64,000 bases of DNA, taken from positions 186,001 through 250,000 of the forward strand of contig NZ_FMZQ01000001.1 in NCBI RefSeq assembly GCF_900102635.1, read 5' to 3'. A program made the position numbers and the translations under genes. The notes beneath the pieces were generated by a model. It was not told where the DNA came from and ran no database searches. It worked only from the letters and a program-made list of their open reading frames with translations. The stretch comes from Ectopseudomonas chengduensis. Its GTDB lineage: Bacteria > Pseudomonadota > Gammaproteobacteria > Pseudomonadales > Pseudomonadaceae. This document shows positions 22,160-37,285 of the stretch, piece after piece (positions within the stretch are counted from its first letter, which is position 1; every line of letters begins with the position of its first letter).

Positions 22160-22948
22160 TTAAGCGGTAGCGGTTTTCGCGGCGGCGCGCTGACGGCGCA
22201 CCAGCTCGCCGGCCAAGGCCAGGTAGGCGATGGCCCCACGGGATTGTTTGTCGTAGACCAGCGCCGGCATGCCGAAGCTCGGTGCTTCGGCCAGGCGCAC
22301 GTTGCGCGGGATCACTGCGTCATACAGCTTGTCGCCGAAGTGCTGCTTGAGCTGAGCCGTGACGTCGTTGGTCAGGCTGATGCGCGGGTCGTACATGGTG
22401 CGCAGCAGACCTTCGATCTGCAGCTTGGGATTGAGCAGTTGAGCGATGCGCTGGATGCTGTTGACCAGATCGGACAGCCCCTCGAGCGCGTAGTACTCGC
22501 ACTGCATGGGGATGATCACGCCGTCGGCGGCGACCAGGGCGTTGATGGTCAGCATGTTCAGCGAAGGCGGGCAGTCGATGAGGATGTAGTCGTAGTTCTC
22601 GCGGATCGGCGCCAGGGCATAACGCAGGCGGCTTTCCTTCATCTTCATCTCGAGCAGGGCGACTTCGGCGGCGGTCAGGTCACGGTTGGCCGGCAGCAGC
22701 TGGTAGCCGCCGTGCTCGGAGAACTGCATGGCCTGGCTCAGGTCGCATTCGCCGATCAGCACGTCGTAGATCGAGTACTCAAGACCGTGTTTGTCGACAC
22801 CGCTGCCCATGGTCGCGTTGCCCTGCGGGTCGAGGTCGATCAGCAGCACGCGGCGCTTGGTTGCCACCAGTGAAGCGGCCAGGTTGATGCACGTCGTGGT
22901 TTTGCCCACGCCGCCTTTCTGATTGGCGATCGCGAATACCTTGGCCAT
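22160..22948 (-). CDS. parA: Chromosome partition ATPase ParA
   Basis: ParA is the ATPase that moves ParB-parS complexes apart. The deviant Walker A is ANQKGGVGKTTTCINLA (residues about 7-23); Walker B-like YILIDCPPSL follows near residue 115. The start at 22948 (MAKVFAIAN) gives 262 residues; the open frame upstream lacks family sequence. It is in one run with parB and rsmG-mnmG. Confidence 0.98.
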   Translation of the reverse strand: MAKVFAIANQKGGVGKTTTCINLAASLVATKRRVLLIDLDPQGNATMGSGVDKHGLEYSIYDVLIGECDLSQAMQFSEHGGYQLLPANRDLTAAEVALLEMKMKESRLRYALAPIRENYDYILIDCPPSLNMLTINALVAADGVIIPMQCEYYALEGLSDLVNSIQRIAQLLNPKLQIEGLLRTMYDPRISLTNDVTAQLKQHFGDKLYDAVIPRNVRLAEAPSFGMPALVYDKQSRGAIAYLALAGELVRRQRAAAKTATA

Positions 22949-22959
22949 CTTCTTTCCCC

Positions 22960-23603
22960 TTAGACCGAGCGACGCAGTATCAACAGATGGCGTTGGCCTT
23001 GGCAACCGGGAACCCGCAACACATGCGTGGCGCTGAGACGGAAGTCCGTCGGCAAGGCCTGCAATTCGTCATCCGGGTGCACGCCTTTCATCGCCAGCCA
23101 CTGGGTGTCGACGCTGCCGAGGTGGCGCGTCCAGTTGCTGAAGTCTTCCAGGCTGCTGAAAGCCCGCGAGCTGATGCCATCGAAAGGCTGCTCGGGGCGA
23201 TACGCTTCGACCCGGTTGTGGACAACCTCGAGGTTGGCGAGTTTCAGCTCCAGTTTCACCTGCACCAGAAAACGGGTTTTCTTGCCGTTGGAGTCGAGCA
23301 GAGTGAAACGCCGCTCGGGGAACATGATCGCCAGCGGCACGCCAGGCATGCCGCCGCCACTGCCGACGTCCAGCCAGTTATCCCCAAGCTCGGCCACGAA
23401 CGGCACCACCGACAGGCTGTCGAGCAGATGGCGCGAGACCATCTCGTCGGGATCACGCACCGCGGTGAGGTTGTAGGCCTTGTTCCACTTGATCAGCAGG
23501 CCCAGGTAGGCGAGCAGTTGTTCCTGCTGCAGGACGCTGAGCTCGATGCCCAGCTCGCGGGCACCCTGCAGCAGTTCTTCGGCGTGACGCTGAGTGACCG
23601 ACA

Positions 23604-23604
<1 letters not shown>
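22960..23604 (-). CDS. rsmG: 16S rRNA m7G527 methyltransferase RsmG
   Basis: RsmG methylates G527 of 16S rRNA with S-adenosylmethionine. Motif I is [17 protein letters not shown] and the N-terminal [24 protein letters not shown] block is typical. Length is 214 residues. Its ATG shares one base with the mnmG TGA (TGATG), so it is translated by coupling with mnmG. Loss of the enzyme in other bacteria gives low-level streptomycin resistance. Confidence 0.98.
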
Positions 23605-25499
<1,895 letters not shown>

Positions 25500-25542
25500 G
25501 CACCTCGTGCCTGTTGAGAAGGGGTCTGAAAGAAAGGCGGCA

Positions 25543-25571
25543 AGTATAGGGACTTAAGCCTGCTGAATGAA
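25543..25571 (-). promoter_or_regulatory. Likely mnmG promoter
   Basis: On the minus strand TTCATT (25571-25566) and TATACT (25548-25543) lie 17 bases apart, upstream of mnmG. The -10 box is good, the -35 weak. Confidence 0.5.
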
Positions 25572-26105
25572 GCCTTCTGCACAAAAAATAGCCAGCTGCT
25601 TGGTTGTGTTCCTCTCTCCTCGAGCCTTTACCTGATGACCCCTTCCGGGTGAAAAGTACGCTCAGGCTTATAAAGAATAAAAAAGAGAGAATTTTTATAA
25701 AGCTTGTTCTTTATGTTTATGTATAGAGAGAGCCTTTTCTGTGGATAAAGCTCTACAAGCCTTGCTGCTACTGGTGTACAGCGAATGATAAGCCTGTGTC
25801 ATTCCTGCTCGGTTCCGCTGGGCAAGCTGCTGAACCACTGTGGATGAAAGTGCTAGTTACCCACAGTGGCAGTTACGCCCAGCTTTGTCATAGGGTTATG
25901 GGCAGTGCTTAAGGGCGGTTTTCCACAGGGTTTATTTCACTATGAATAACTCTTCAGAACACCCGGATTTCGTCTGAAAATCGGGCATTGGCACGGTGCC
26001 ATGTCAGCCCTTGATGGCTCGCAAGCTTATGGAAGGTGGGCTGGATGAGCCGACGATTGCCATCGGTGTCAGCCTGAGACGCAGCCTGTGACTGGCCTGC
26101 AGTTC

Positions 26106-26192
26106 GTAGCCCGGATGAAATCCGGGGAGGCAGGAAGAGGCGGATTGACGGCGCGACCTATGCTCTTTTCGCGGATAAATCCGCTCCTACAG
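26106..26192. repeat. REP-like hairpins
   Basis: GTAGCCCGGAT-GAA-ATCCGGGG (26106-26127) and GCGGAT-AA-ATCCGC followed by TCCTACAG (26171-26192) are two small hairpins. The same families recur near 55606, 60389-60549 and 63932. Confidence 0.7.
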
Positions 26193-26243
26193 GCTAGCTG
26201 TGGATAAGAGGACGGTGAGTGTAGAGCGCCTGGGTATGTGGTT

Positions 26244-27611
26244 TCACTTGCCAATACAGAAGCTGGAGAAGATGCGCCCCAGCAGATCATCGGAGCTGAA
26301 GGCGCCAGTGATCTCGCCCAGAGCTTGTTGGGCCATACGCAGATCCTCGGCCAGCAGCTCGCCAGCGCCCATCAGGGTGAGCTGATTGCGGCCGTGCTCG
26401 AGGTGCTGCTGCGCCTGCAGCAACGCTTCGAGGTGGCGCCGCCGAGCGCTGAAGCCGCTCTCGGCGGTCTGCTGATAGCCCATGCAGGCTTTCAGGTGCT
26501 CGCGCAGCAGTTCCAGGCCATCGGCTGATTTGGCTGACAGGCTGAGGGTGACGTGGCCATCGGCGCTGGTTTCAAGTGTTACTGCCTCGCCGGAGAGATC
26601 GGCCTTGTTACGGATCAGGGTGACGTGTGCCGGGTCCGGGCGCTGGTCCAGAAACTCTGGCCACAGGGCAAAGGGATCAGCGGCTTCCGGCGCGGTGGAG
26701 TCCACTACCAGCAACACGCGATCCGCTTCGCTGATGGCCTTGAGGGCACGCTCCACGCCTATGCGCTCGACCTGATCATCGGTATCACGCAGGCCGGCGG
26801 TGTCGACCACGTGCAGGGGCATGCCGTCTATGTGGATATGTTCGCGCAGCACATCGCGGGTGGTGCCGGCGATATCGGTGACGATGGCCGCTTCACGGCC
26901 GGCCAGGGCATTGAGCAGGCTGGATTTGCCGGCATTGGGCCGGCCGGCGATGACCACGGTCATGCCGTCGCGCAGCAGGGCGCCCTGGCCCGCTTCGCGC
27001 AATACTGTGGATAAGTCGTCGCGCACGCCGTCGAGCTGGCTCAGCACATGGCCATCGGCGAGAAAGTCGATCTCTTCATCGGGAAAATCGATGGCGGCTT
27101 CGACGTAGATGCGTAGCTGGATCAAGGACTCGGTCAGTGCATGCACGCGTTTGGAGAACTCGCCCTGCAGCGAACGCAGTGCATTGCGTGCGGCCTGTTC
27201 GGAGCTGGCTTCGATCAGATCGGCGATGGCCTCGGCTTGAGCCAGGTCGAGCTTGTCATTGAGGAAGGCACGTTCGCTGAACTCACCAGGACGCGCCAGG
27301 CGCGCCCCCAACGCCATGCAGCGGCGCAGCAGCAGATCGAGCACCACCGGGCCACCGTGGCCCTGAAGTTCCAGTACGTCTTCACCAGTGAAGGAGTTGG
27401 GGCCGGGAAAGTAGATGGCCAGACCTTCATCCAGCGTCAGCTCGCTCTCGCCATAGAACGGCCCGTGATGAGCGAAGCGTGGCTTCAACTCGCGCCTGCA
27501 GATGGCCTGAGCCAATTGACCGGCCAGTGGACCAGATACCCGCACGATACCCACACCACCCCGACCTTGGGCGGTGGCGACGGCTGCGATGGTATCTCGG
27601 GCGTGGTTCAT
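26244..27611 (-). CDS. mnmE: tRNA modification GTPase MnmE
   Basis: MnmE (TrmE) works with MnmG on wobble uridines. It has an N-terminal formyl-tetrahydrofolate-binding domain ([27 protein letters not shown]), a helical domain, an inserted GTPase domain ([14 protein letters not shown] near residue 225, DTAGLR, NKAD), and the C-terminal CIGK with the catalytic Cys. Length is 455 residues. Confidence 0.99.
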   Translation of the reverse strand: MNHARDTIAAVATAQGRGGVGIVRVSGPLAGQLAQAICRRELKPRFAHHGPFYGESELTLDEGLAIYFPGPNSFTGEDVLELQGHGGPVVLDLLLRRCMALGARLARPGEFSERAFLNDKLDLAQAEAIADLIEASSEQAARNALRSLQGEFSKRVHALTESLIQLRIYVEAAIDFPDEEIDFLADGHVLSQLDGVRDDLSTVLREAGQGALLRDGMTVVIAGRPNAGKSSLLNALAGREAAIVTDIAGTTRDVLREHIHIDGMPLHVVDTAGLRDTDDQVERIGVERALKAISEADRVLLVVDSTAPEAADPFALWPEFLDQRPDPAHVTLIRNKADLSGEAVTLETSADGHVTLSLSAKSADGLELLREHLKACMGYQQTAESGFSARRRHLEALLQAQQHLEHGRNQLTLMGAGELLAEDLRMAQQALGEITGAFSSDDLLGRIFSSFCIGK

Positions 27612-27675
27612 GGCGGTTTACTCGATGTTTACGGGGCTAGTAGGCTCGAGGGATAAAAGCTGTGGATAACAGCGA

Positions 27676-27702
27676 TTCGCGAGCAGAGCTCGCTCCTACG
27701 AC
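27676..27702. repeat. REP-like hairpin upstream of mnmE
   Basis: GCGAGC-AGA-GCTCGC (27679-27693) followed by TCCTACGA resembles the Pseudomonas REP with a GTAGGAGC tail. It lies between the yidC terminator and mnmE. Confidence 0.55.
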
Positions 27703-27718
27703 AAATGCTTGGATAGCA

Positions 27719-27742
27719 AAACGCCCCAATCATGGGGCGTTT
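27719..27742 (-). terminator. Terminator after yidC
   Basis: AAACGCCCCA-ATCA-TGGGGCGTTT is a 10-bp perfect stem with a T-run at the end on the minus strand, directly after the yidC stop. It closes the rpmH-rnpA-yidD-yidC unit before mnmE. Confidence 0.85.
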
Positions 27743-27768
27743 GCTTGATGCTTGGAAGCCTTGGCGAA

Positions 27769-29514
27769 TCAGGCGTTGGCCGGTTTCGCTGCCGCTTCGA
27801 TCTTGCGCGTAATGTACCACTGCTGGGCGATGGACAGGCAGTTGTTGACCACCCAGTACAGCACCAGACCTGCCGGGAACCACAGGAAGAAGAAGGTGAA
27901 GATGATCGGCATCAACTTCAGCACGCGGGCCTGCATGGGGTCCGGCGGCGTCGGGTTGAGCTGCTGCTGGATGAACATGGTCGCGCCCATGATGATCGGC
28001 AGGATGAAGAACGGATCCTTGATCGACAGGTCAGTGATCCACAGCAGCCAGGGCGCCTGACGCATCTCGACGGATTCCAGCAGCACCCAGTAGAGGGCGA
28101 GGAACACCGGCATTTGCACCAGGATCGGCAGGCAGCCGCCCAGCGGGTTGATCTTTTCTTTCTTGTACAGCTCCATCATCGCCTGGGACATCTTCTGGCG
28201 ATCGTCACCGTGCTGCTCTTTCAGCGCCTGCAGTTTCGGCGATACGGCACGCATACGCGCCATGGAGCGGTAGCTGGCAGCCGACAGCGGGAAGAAGATC
28301 AGCTTGATGATGATGGTCAGGACAATGATCGACCAACCCCAGTTGCCGAGCACGCCATGGATCACTTCCAGCAGCCAGAAGATCGGCTGCGCGAGGAACC
28401 ACAGGAAGCCGTAGTCGACGGTCAGCTCCAGCCCCGGGGACAGGGTGCCCAGGTGCTCCTGCAGCTTTGGACCGGCATAGAGGATCGCGCCAGTTTCGCC
28501 CTGCGTGCCGGCAGCGACCTGCACGGACGGGCCGGTGAAGCCGACGATGTAGTTACCCTGGCTGTCCTTGCGGGTCTGTACCAGGTTGGTGCTGTCCTTG
28601 CTCGGCACCCAGGCGGTGACGAAGTAGTGCTGCAGCCAGGCGACCCAGCCGCCCTGCACGGTTTCCTTGAAGGACTGCTTGTCGATGTCCTTCATCGACA
28701 CCTTCTTGTACGGCTCGTCGGCGGTCCAAAGTGCCGCGCCGAGGTAGGTAGCGGTGCCGGTAGCGGTGGTCGAGGACGGGTCGCCGCTGTTGTCGCGCTT
28801 GAGCTGGGCGAACAGGTTGCCGCTCCAGGCTTGCGCGCTCTGGTTGTCGATCAGGTAACGCACGTCGACCTGATAGGCGGACGGATCGATGCAGCCAGGC
28901 TTCTTCAACTGTTGCTCACGCGCCGAGCACTGTGGGTTGAGGCCGCGTTTGAAGCTGTAGCGCTTGATGTAGTTGACGCCGTTCTCGCTGAATGTGAGAT
29001 CGACCACCAGGCTGTCCTGGCCTTCGGCCAGTTCGTAGTTCTGCTTCTCGCTGCTCCACAGGGAACGACCGCTGGATTTATCCGGCGCGTTCTGACCGAT
29101 CAGGCCGCTCTGTGCCAGGTAGGTACGCTCGTTGCCGTTATCGAACAGCTGGAACGGAACGTCCGGGCGGTCCTGACGACGCGGGTACTGCGGCAGACGC
29201 AGCTGCACGATATCGCCACCACGCGGGTCGATGGCCAGGTCCAGCACATCGGTCTTGACGCGAATCAGCTCGTCGCTGACAGCGGCGGTAGGCGCAACGG
29301 CAGCAGCAGTGGGCTCGGCCACGGCAGTGGGGATGTCGTCGCCGCCGGTGCTGGCGGTTGCAGCAGGTGTGTCGGGCAGGGCAGGCGTCGCAGCGGTCGA
29401 GGTACTAACCTCGGCTGGCAGGGCAGCCTGGCCATAGTCCTCGTTCCATTGCAGGACCATGAGGTAGGACACGACTGCCAGGGCGACGATCAGGATCGAA
29501 CGTTGGATATCCAT
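27769..29514 (-). CDS. yidC: Membrane protein insertase YidC
   Basis: YidC inserts and folds inner-membrane proteins, alone or with SecYEG. It has an N-terminal anchor (ILIVALAVVSYLMVLQW), a large periplasmic beta domain (residues about 60-350, with a low-complexity Ala/Thr-rich linker first) and five conserved C-terminal helices, including GWSIIVLTIIIKLIFFPLS, whose Lys/Arg region is the substrate groove. Length is 581 residues. It is followed by a terminator. Confidence 0.98.
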   Translation of the reverse strand: MDIQRSILIVALAVVSYLMVLQWNEDYGQAALPAEVSTSTAATPALPDTPAATASTGGDDIPTAVAEPTAAAVAPTAAVSDELIRVKTDVLDLAIDPRGGDIVQLRLPQYPRRQDRPDVPFQLFDNGNERTYLAQSGLIGQNAPDKSSGRSLWSSEKQNYELAEGQDSLVVDLTFSENGVNYIKRYSFKRGLNPQCSAREQQLKKPGCIDPSAYQVDVRYLIDNQSAQAWSGNLFAQLKRDNSGDPSSTTATGTATYLGAALWTADEPYKKVSMKDIDKQSFKETVQGGWVAWLQHYFVTAWVPSKDSTNLVQTRKDSQGNYIVGFTGPSVQVAAGTQGETGAILYAGPKLQEHLGTLSPGLELTVDYGFLWFLAQPIFWLLEVIHGVLGNWGWSIIVLTIIIKLIFFPLSAASYRSMARMRAVSPKLQALKEQHGDDRQKMSQAMMELYKKEKINPLGGCLPILVQMPVFLALYWVLLESVEMRQAPWLLWITDLSIKDPFFILPIIMGATMFIQQQLNPTPPDPMQARVLKLMPIIFTFFFLWFPAGLVLYWVVNNCLSIAQQWYITRKIEAAAKPANA

Positions 29515-29516
29515 GA

Positions 29517-29762
29517 TTATTCGGCCATCGAAGGGGAACGGGATTTTTTAACGGGTGGAACTGGATCGAAACCGCCGGGATTCCAGGGGTGACAGCGACC
29601 GAGACGGCGCGCTGTCAGCCAGCCACCACACAGGAAGCCATGTTGCTCGATGGCTTCGTAGGCATAGCAGGAGCAGCTGGGATAGAAGCGACAATGACTG
29701 GCCATCAGCGGACTGATGGCGTAGCGATAAACCTGAATACAGGCTAGAGCCGCTTTACGCAT
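29517..29762 (-). CDS. yidD: Membrane protein insertion factor YidD
   Basis: YidD is a small Cys-rich amphipathic protein that aids YidC-dependent insertion. The start at 29762 gives 81 residues ([20 protein letters not shown]), with the conserved C-x5-C motif [11 protein letters not shown] and [22 protein letters not shown]. It overlaps rnpA by 8 bases and lies 2 bases before yidC, so all are coupled. Longer upstream frames only shadow rnpA. Confidence 0.95.
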   Translation of the reverse strand: MRKAALACIQVYRYAISPLMASHCRFYPSCSCYAYEAIEQHGFLCGGWLTARRLGRCHPWNPGGFDPVPPVKKSRSPSMAE

Positions 29763-30159
29763 GGGGATTGTCGCTTGTCCCGGGGGATAAGTCTGCGTCG
29801 CGACTGGGCCGGCTTCGGGCCAAGCGTTTCCAGAGTTTGCCGAACTGCTGAGCAAGTTCGCCATTCTCCAGATCACCTAGCCCTTTGCGGGCGACCACCA
29901 CGATGTCCCAGCCTGTCAGGTTGTCCTGATTGAGGCGAAAGGACTCGCGGATTTGACGCTTGATGCGGTTGCGCTCGACGGCGAGCTTGACGCTCTTTTT
30001 GCCGATCACCAAACCTAGGCGGGGATGATCAAGCTGGTTATCGCGCGCTAGCAGCAGGACACTTTTGCCCGGAGCTTTACCGCTTGGGGAGTCGAAGACT
30101 GCCTTGAATTGCCGGGGAGTCAGCAGTCGCTTTTCCCGGCCGAAGCCTCGACTCACCAC
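29755..30159 (-). CDS. rnpA: Ribonuclease P protein component
   Basis: RnpA is the protein subunit of RNase P, which trims tRNA 5' ends. The signature [13 protein letters not shown] (about residues 60-75) is clear. The start is GTG at 30159 ([14 protein letters not shown]), matching the known Pseudomonas N-terminus; an adjacent GTG one codon later is possible. Length is 134 residues. It lies 13 bases after rpmH. Confidence 0.97.
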   Translation of the reverse strand: MVSRGFGREKRLLTPRQFKAVFDSPSGKAPGKSVLLLARDNQLDHPRLGLVIGKKSVKLAVERNRIKRQIRESFRLNQDNLTGWDIVVVARKGLGDLENGELAQQFGKLWKRLARSRPSRDADLSPGTSDNPHA

Positions 30160-30172
30160 CTGTCTGGATGAA

Positions 30173-30307
30173 TTAGACAGTCAGACGCTTGCGGCCCTTG
30201 GCGCGACGACGCGACAGGACGGCACGGCCGTTCTTGGTGGCCATGCGGGCACGGAAACCGTGGGTGCGAGCGCGCTTGATGGTGCTGGGTTGGAAAGTGC
30301 GTTTCAT
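30173..30307 (-). CDS. rpmH: Ribosomal protein L34
   Basis: L34 is a 44-residue, very basic part of the 50S subunit. The whole protein reads [20 protein letters not shown], then [20 protein letters not shown], then RLTV, a textbook L34. It is first in the rpmH-rnpA-yidD-yidC unit, and a near-consensus promoter lies about 60 bases upstream, facing away from dnaA. Confidence 0.99.
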   Translation of the reverse strand: MKRTFQPSTIKRARTHGFRARMATKNGRAVLSRRRAKGRKRLTV

Positions 30308-30827
30308 GGTGCGTTACCTGGGTGATCGACTAGGGTCGGAATGACCCTGGTTTAAAGAGACCGGCAATTCTAGAGAAAGCCGCGCGGTAGGTCAATTTCC
30401 AACCAACCTTATTCGCCAGATAGAAATAGAAAGAAGGAAAAGGGTTTAAAGCTCTTTTTCTATGTTTATGTTGAATGGTGCTGCCAGCGTCTGTGGACAA
30501 CCCTTTGGCTGCAGCGCCCTGCTTGCTCATCCGGTGATGATAAGTCTGTCCAAAAGGCGTGGTTCGTCTGTGCGTGTCCTGCAGACAGCCTGAGGATAGA
30601 ATGCCGTGTTACCCACAGCAGGGTTATCCGCCCGTTCATCCCCAGGCTTTTACAGAAGCTTACGGGGTGCTTATCCACAAGGCTTACGCAGCTACTGATA
30701 AGTCTGATGAATGGAACTAAGGCTTTGATTTTACTTGGCCATCTAGTCCCTGCTGTGTGGATAACTCGGTCGTTGGCCGTTACAATGGCGGCTGTTTTTG
30801 CATCGCCGCCTGGATAGGGGATAGTCA
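30308..30827. other. Chromosomal replication origin region (oriC)
   Basis: The gap between rpmH and dnaA is the classical Pseudomonas origin. Likely DnaA boxes are TTGTCCACA at 30492-30500 (minus), TTACCCACA at 30609-30617 (plus), TTATCCACA at 30671-30679 (plus, perfect) and at 30756-30764 (minus, perfect). An AT-rich tract (about 30405-30475) is the probable unwinding element. The rpmH promoter lies at its left end; the dnaA promoter must lie at the right. Confidence 0.85.
30367..30395 (-). promoter_or_regulatory. Sigma70-type promoter of rpmH
   Basis: On the minus strand TTGACC (30395-30390) and TAGAAT (30372-30367) are 17 bases apart. It drives rpmH-rnpA-yidD-yidC, with a start site predicted near 30360. 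Confidence 0.8.
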
Positions 30828-32318
30828 GTGTCAGTGGAACTATGGCAGCAATGCGTCGAGCTTTTGCGCGACGAGTTGCCAGCCCAGCAATTCAACACCT
30901 GGATCCGTCCTCTGCAGGTCGAAGCCGAAGGCGACGAGCTGCGCGTGTATGCGCCGAATCGTTTCGTACTCGATTGGGTCAACGAGAAGTACCTGAGCCG
31001 TTTGCTCGAGTTGCTCGGTGAGCGCGCTGGTGGTCTGGTTCCTGCGCTTTCCTTATTAATAGGCAGCAAGCGTGCAGCGACTGCCCGAGTCGCGCCAACG
31101 GCCCCTTTGCCTGCTGCTGCGCGTGCCGCTCAGGTTCAGGCCGCCGCATCCGTCAGCAAGCCGGTGCCGCCGCCTGCACAGCAGGAACCGTCGCGTGCCA
31201 GCTTCGACTCCATGGGCGGCTCCGCGCCACAACCGCCGACCCCCGCGGTGGCGCCACGCACCGAACGTACCGTACAGGTCGAAGGTGGCCTCAAGCACAC
31301 CAGCTACCTCAACCGCACCTTTACCTTCGATAACTTCGTCGAGGGTAAGTCGAACCAGTTGGCGCGCGCGGCCGCCTGGCAGGTGGCGGACAACCCCAAG
31401 CACGGTTACAACCCGTTGTTCCTGTATGGCGGCGTTGGTCTGGGCAAGACTCACCTGATGCATGCTGTGGGTAATCACCTGTTGGCGAAGAACCCTAACG
31501 CCAAGGTCGTGTACCTGCACTCCGAGCGCTTCGTCGCCGACATGGTCAAGGCGTTGCAGCTCAACGCCATCAACGAATTCAAACGCTTCTATCGTTCGGT
31601 CGATGCGCTGCTGATCGACGACATCCAGTTCTTCGCCAAGAAGGAGCGTTCCCAGGAGGAGTTCTTCCACACCTTCAACGCGCTGCTCGAAGGGGGTCAG
31701 CAGGTGATTCTCACCAGCGACCGTTACCCGAAAGAGATCGAAGGTTTGGAAGAGCGCTTGAAGTCGCGCTTCGGCTGGGGCCTGACCGTGGCGGTCGAGC
31801 CCCCTGAGCTGGAAACCCGCGTGGCGATCCTGATGAAGAAGGCCGACCAGGCCAAGGTAGATCTGCCGCACGATGCCGCGTTCTTCATCGCCCAGCGCAT
31901 TCGCTCCAACGTGCGCGAACTGGAAGGCGCGCTGAAGCGTGTGATCGCCCACTCGCACTTCATGGGTCGCGACATCACCATCGAGCTGATCCGCGAGTCG
32001 CTCAAGGATCTGCTGGCCCTGCAGGACAAGCTGGTCAGCATCGATAATATTCAGCGCACCACCGCTGAGTACTACAAGATCAAAATCACCGATCTGCTTT
32101 CCAAGCGTCGGTCGCGCTCGATCGCCCGGCCGCGTCAGGTGGCCATGGCATTGTCGAAGGAACTGACCAATCACAGCCTGCCGGAAATCGGTGTGGCCTT
32201 CGGCGGTCGCGATCACACCACGGTGTTGCACGCATGCCGTAAGATTGCTGAACTTAGGGGATCCGACGCGGACATCCGCGAGGACTACAAGAACCTGCTG
32301 CGCACCCTGACTACCTGA
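30828..32318 (+). CDS. dnaA: Replication initiator DnaA
   Basis: DnaA binds DnaA boxes and opens oriC. It has an N-terminal domain ([28 protein letters not shown]), a variable Pro/Ala-rich linker (about residues 85-160), an AAA+ core with Walker [18 protein letters not shown] and Walker [11 protein letters not shown], and the C-terminal signature [19 protein letters not shown]. The start is GTG at 30828, with AGGGG 7 bases upstream. Length is 496 residues. The dnaA-dnaN-recF-gyrB order is ancestral. Confidence 0.99.
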   Translation: MSVELWQQCVELLRDELPAQQFNTWIRPLQVEAEGDELRVYAPNRFVLDWVNEKYLSRLLELLGERAGGLVPALSLLIGSKRAATARVAPTAPLPAAARAAQVQAAASVSKPVPPPAQQEPSRASFDSMGGSAPQPPTPAVAPRTERTVQVEGGLKHTSYLNRTFTFDNFVEGKSNQLARAAAWQVADNPKHGYNPLFLYGGVGLGKTHLMHAVGNHLLAKNPNAKVVYLHSERFVADMVKALQLNAINEFKRFYRSVDALLIDDIQFFAKKERSQEEFFHTFNALLEGGQQVILTSDRYPKEIEGLEERLKSRFGWGLTVAVEPPELETRVAILMKKADQAKVDLPHDAAFFIAQRIRSNVRELEGALKRVIAHSHFMGRDITIELIRESLKDLLALQDKLVSIDNIQRTTAEYYKIKITDLLSKRRSRSIARPRQVAMALSKELTNHSLPEIGVAFGGRDHTTVLHACRKIAELRGSDADIREDYKNLLRTLTT

Positions 32319-32356
32319 TCAAATCAATGCAGCTCCACGAGGCAAGGGACTAGACC

Positions 32357-33459
32357 ATGCATTTCACTATTCAACGCGAAGCCCTGTTGAAACCCCTGCA
32401 ACTGGTCGCCGGTGTCGTGGAACGACGCCAGACGCTGCCGGTTCTGTCCAACGTCCTGCTGGTGGTCGAAGGCCAGCAGCTGTCGCTTACCGGTACCGAC
32501 CTCGAGGTCGAACTGGTTGGCCGCGTCACACTCGAAGATGCCGCCGAACCGGGTGAAATTACCGTGCCGGCGCGCAAGCTGATGGACATCTGCAAAAGCC
32601 TGCCGAGCGACGCGCTGATCGATATTCGTGTCGACGAGCAGAAGCTGCTGGTCAAGGCCGGGCGCAGCCGTTTCACTCTGTCGACGCTGCCGGCCAACGA
32701 CTTTCCTACCGTCGAGGAAGGTCCGGGGTCGCTGACCTTCAACCTGCCGCAAGCCAAGCTGCGTCGTTTGATCGAACGTACCAGCTTCGCCATGGCCCAG
32801 CAGGATGTGCGCTACTACCTCAACGGCATGCTCCTGGAAGTACAGAGCGGTCTGCTGCGAGCGGTCGCTACCGACGGTCACCGTCTGGCCATGTGCTCCA
32901 TGGAAGCGATCATCCAGCAGGAAGGCAAGCATCAGGTCATCGTGCCGCGCAAAGGTATTCTCGAACTGGCTCGCCTACTCACCGAGCAGGACGCCGAAGT
33001 CGCCATCGTTCTCGGTCAGCATCACATCCGTGCCAACACCGGCGAGTTCACCTTCACCTCGAAACTGGTCGACGGCAAGTTCCCGGATTACGAGCGCGTG
33101 CTGCCGCGTGGTGGTGACAAACTGGTGCTGGCGGATCGTCAGGGCCTGCGCGAAGCCTTCAGCCGCACCGCGATTCTGTCCAACGAGAAGTACCGTGGCA
33201 TTCGCCTGACCCTGGCGTCTGGTCTGCTGAAGATTCAAGCCAACAACCCTGAGCAGGAAGAGGCCGAGGAAGAGATCGTTGTCGACTATGCGGGCAGCGG
33301 CCTGGAGATCGGTTTCAACGTCAGCTATCTGCTGGATGTGCTGGGCGTGATGGGCACCGAGCAGGTGCGCCTGATCCTCTCCGACTCCAACAGCAGTGCC
33401 CTGCTGCAGGAAGCCGACAACGACGATTCTGCCTACGTTGTCATGCCGATGCGTCTTTA

Positions 33460-33460
<1 letters not shown>
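32357..33460 (+). CDS. dnaN: DNA polymerase III beta clamp
   Basis: The dimeric ring keeps DNA polymerase III on DNA. Three repeated domains are visible across 367 residues ([32 protein letters not shown], and the C-terminal end YVVMPMRL). Its stop TAA shares a base with the recF ATG (TAATG), so translation is coupled. Confidence 0.99.
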
Positions 33461-36988
<3,528 letters not shown>

Positions 36989-37145
36989 TGTTGTGGCAAA
37001 AGGCTTACATGGAGAGGCGCAACTGACCTCTCCCGTTGCCTGCGCAGGCTAGCTAATCTACACACACATACCGGGAACTGGATGTCCCGAGTCACGGAAG
37101 ACAGACCGCGCCAGGATGGCAAACGACAGGATGTCGGAAGGTCAT

Positions 37146-37172
37146 GAAAAACCCGCTTCGGCGGGTTTTTTG
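37146..37172 (+). terminator. Rho-independent terminator after gyrB
   Basis: AAAACCCGC-TTCG-GCGGGTTTTTTG is a classic stem with a TTCG loop and T-run. It faces the convergent diguanylate-cyclase gene and may also stop transcription from that side. The preceding 160 bases (36989-37145) hold no gene I recognise. Confidence 0.9.
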
Positions 37173-37285
37173 TTGCCTGCAGGAAAGTCAGGCGACGCTG
37201 AACGCTGGTAGCCAGGTATGACTCAGGTCTGCCAGAAGAAAGCTGTTGGCCTTCCGGGGATCTCCAGTAAATCCGAGCCCCTCCC

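Larger units (their letters stand above)
25500..26243. other. Origin-like intergenic region (second oriC-type site)
   Basis: A gene-free stretch between mnmG and mnmE. It has an AT-rich tract (25670-25735) and DnaA-box sequences: TTATCCACA on the minus strand at 25740-25748 and 26199-26207 (perfect), TCATCCACA at 25839-25847 (minus), TTACCCACA at 25857-25865 and TTTTCCACA at 25919-25927. Box spacing and an AT-rich element match those of the rpmH-dnaA origin almost base for base. It also holds the mnmG promoter and, at 26106-26192, REP-like hairpins. Confidence 0.75.

Noticed and set aside
27709..29592. A 627-codon open frame opposite yidC
   Set aside because: Antisense shadow; the yidC reading has all family motifs.
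30623..30631. Further DnaA box TTATCCGCC
   Set aside because: Two mismatches at the conserved CACA end; too weak to list as a box.
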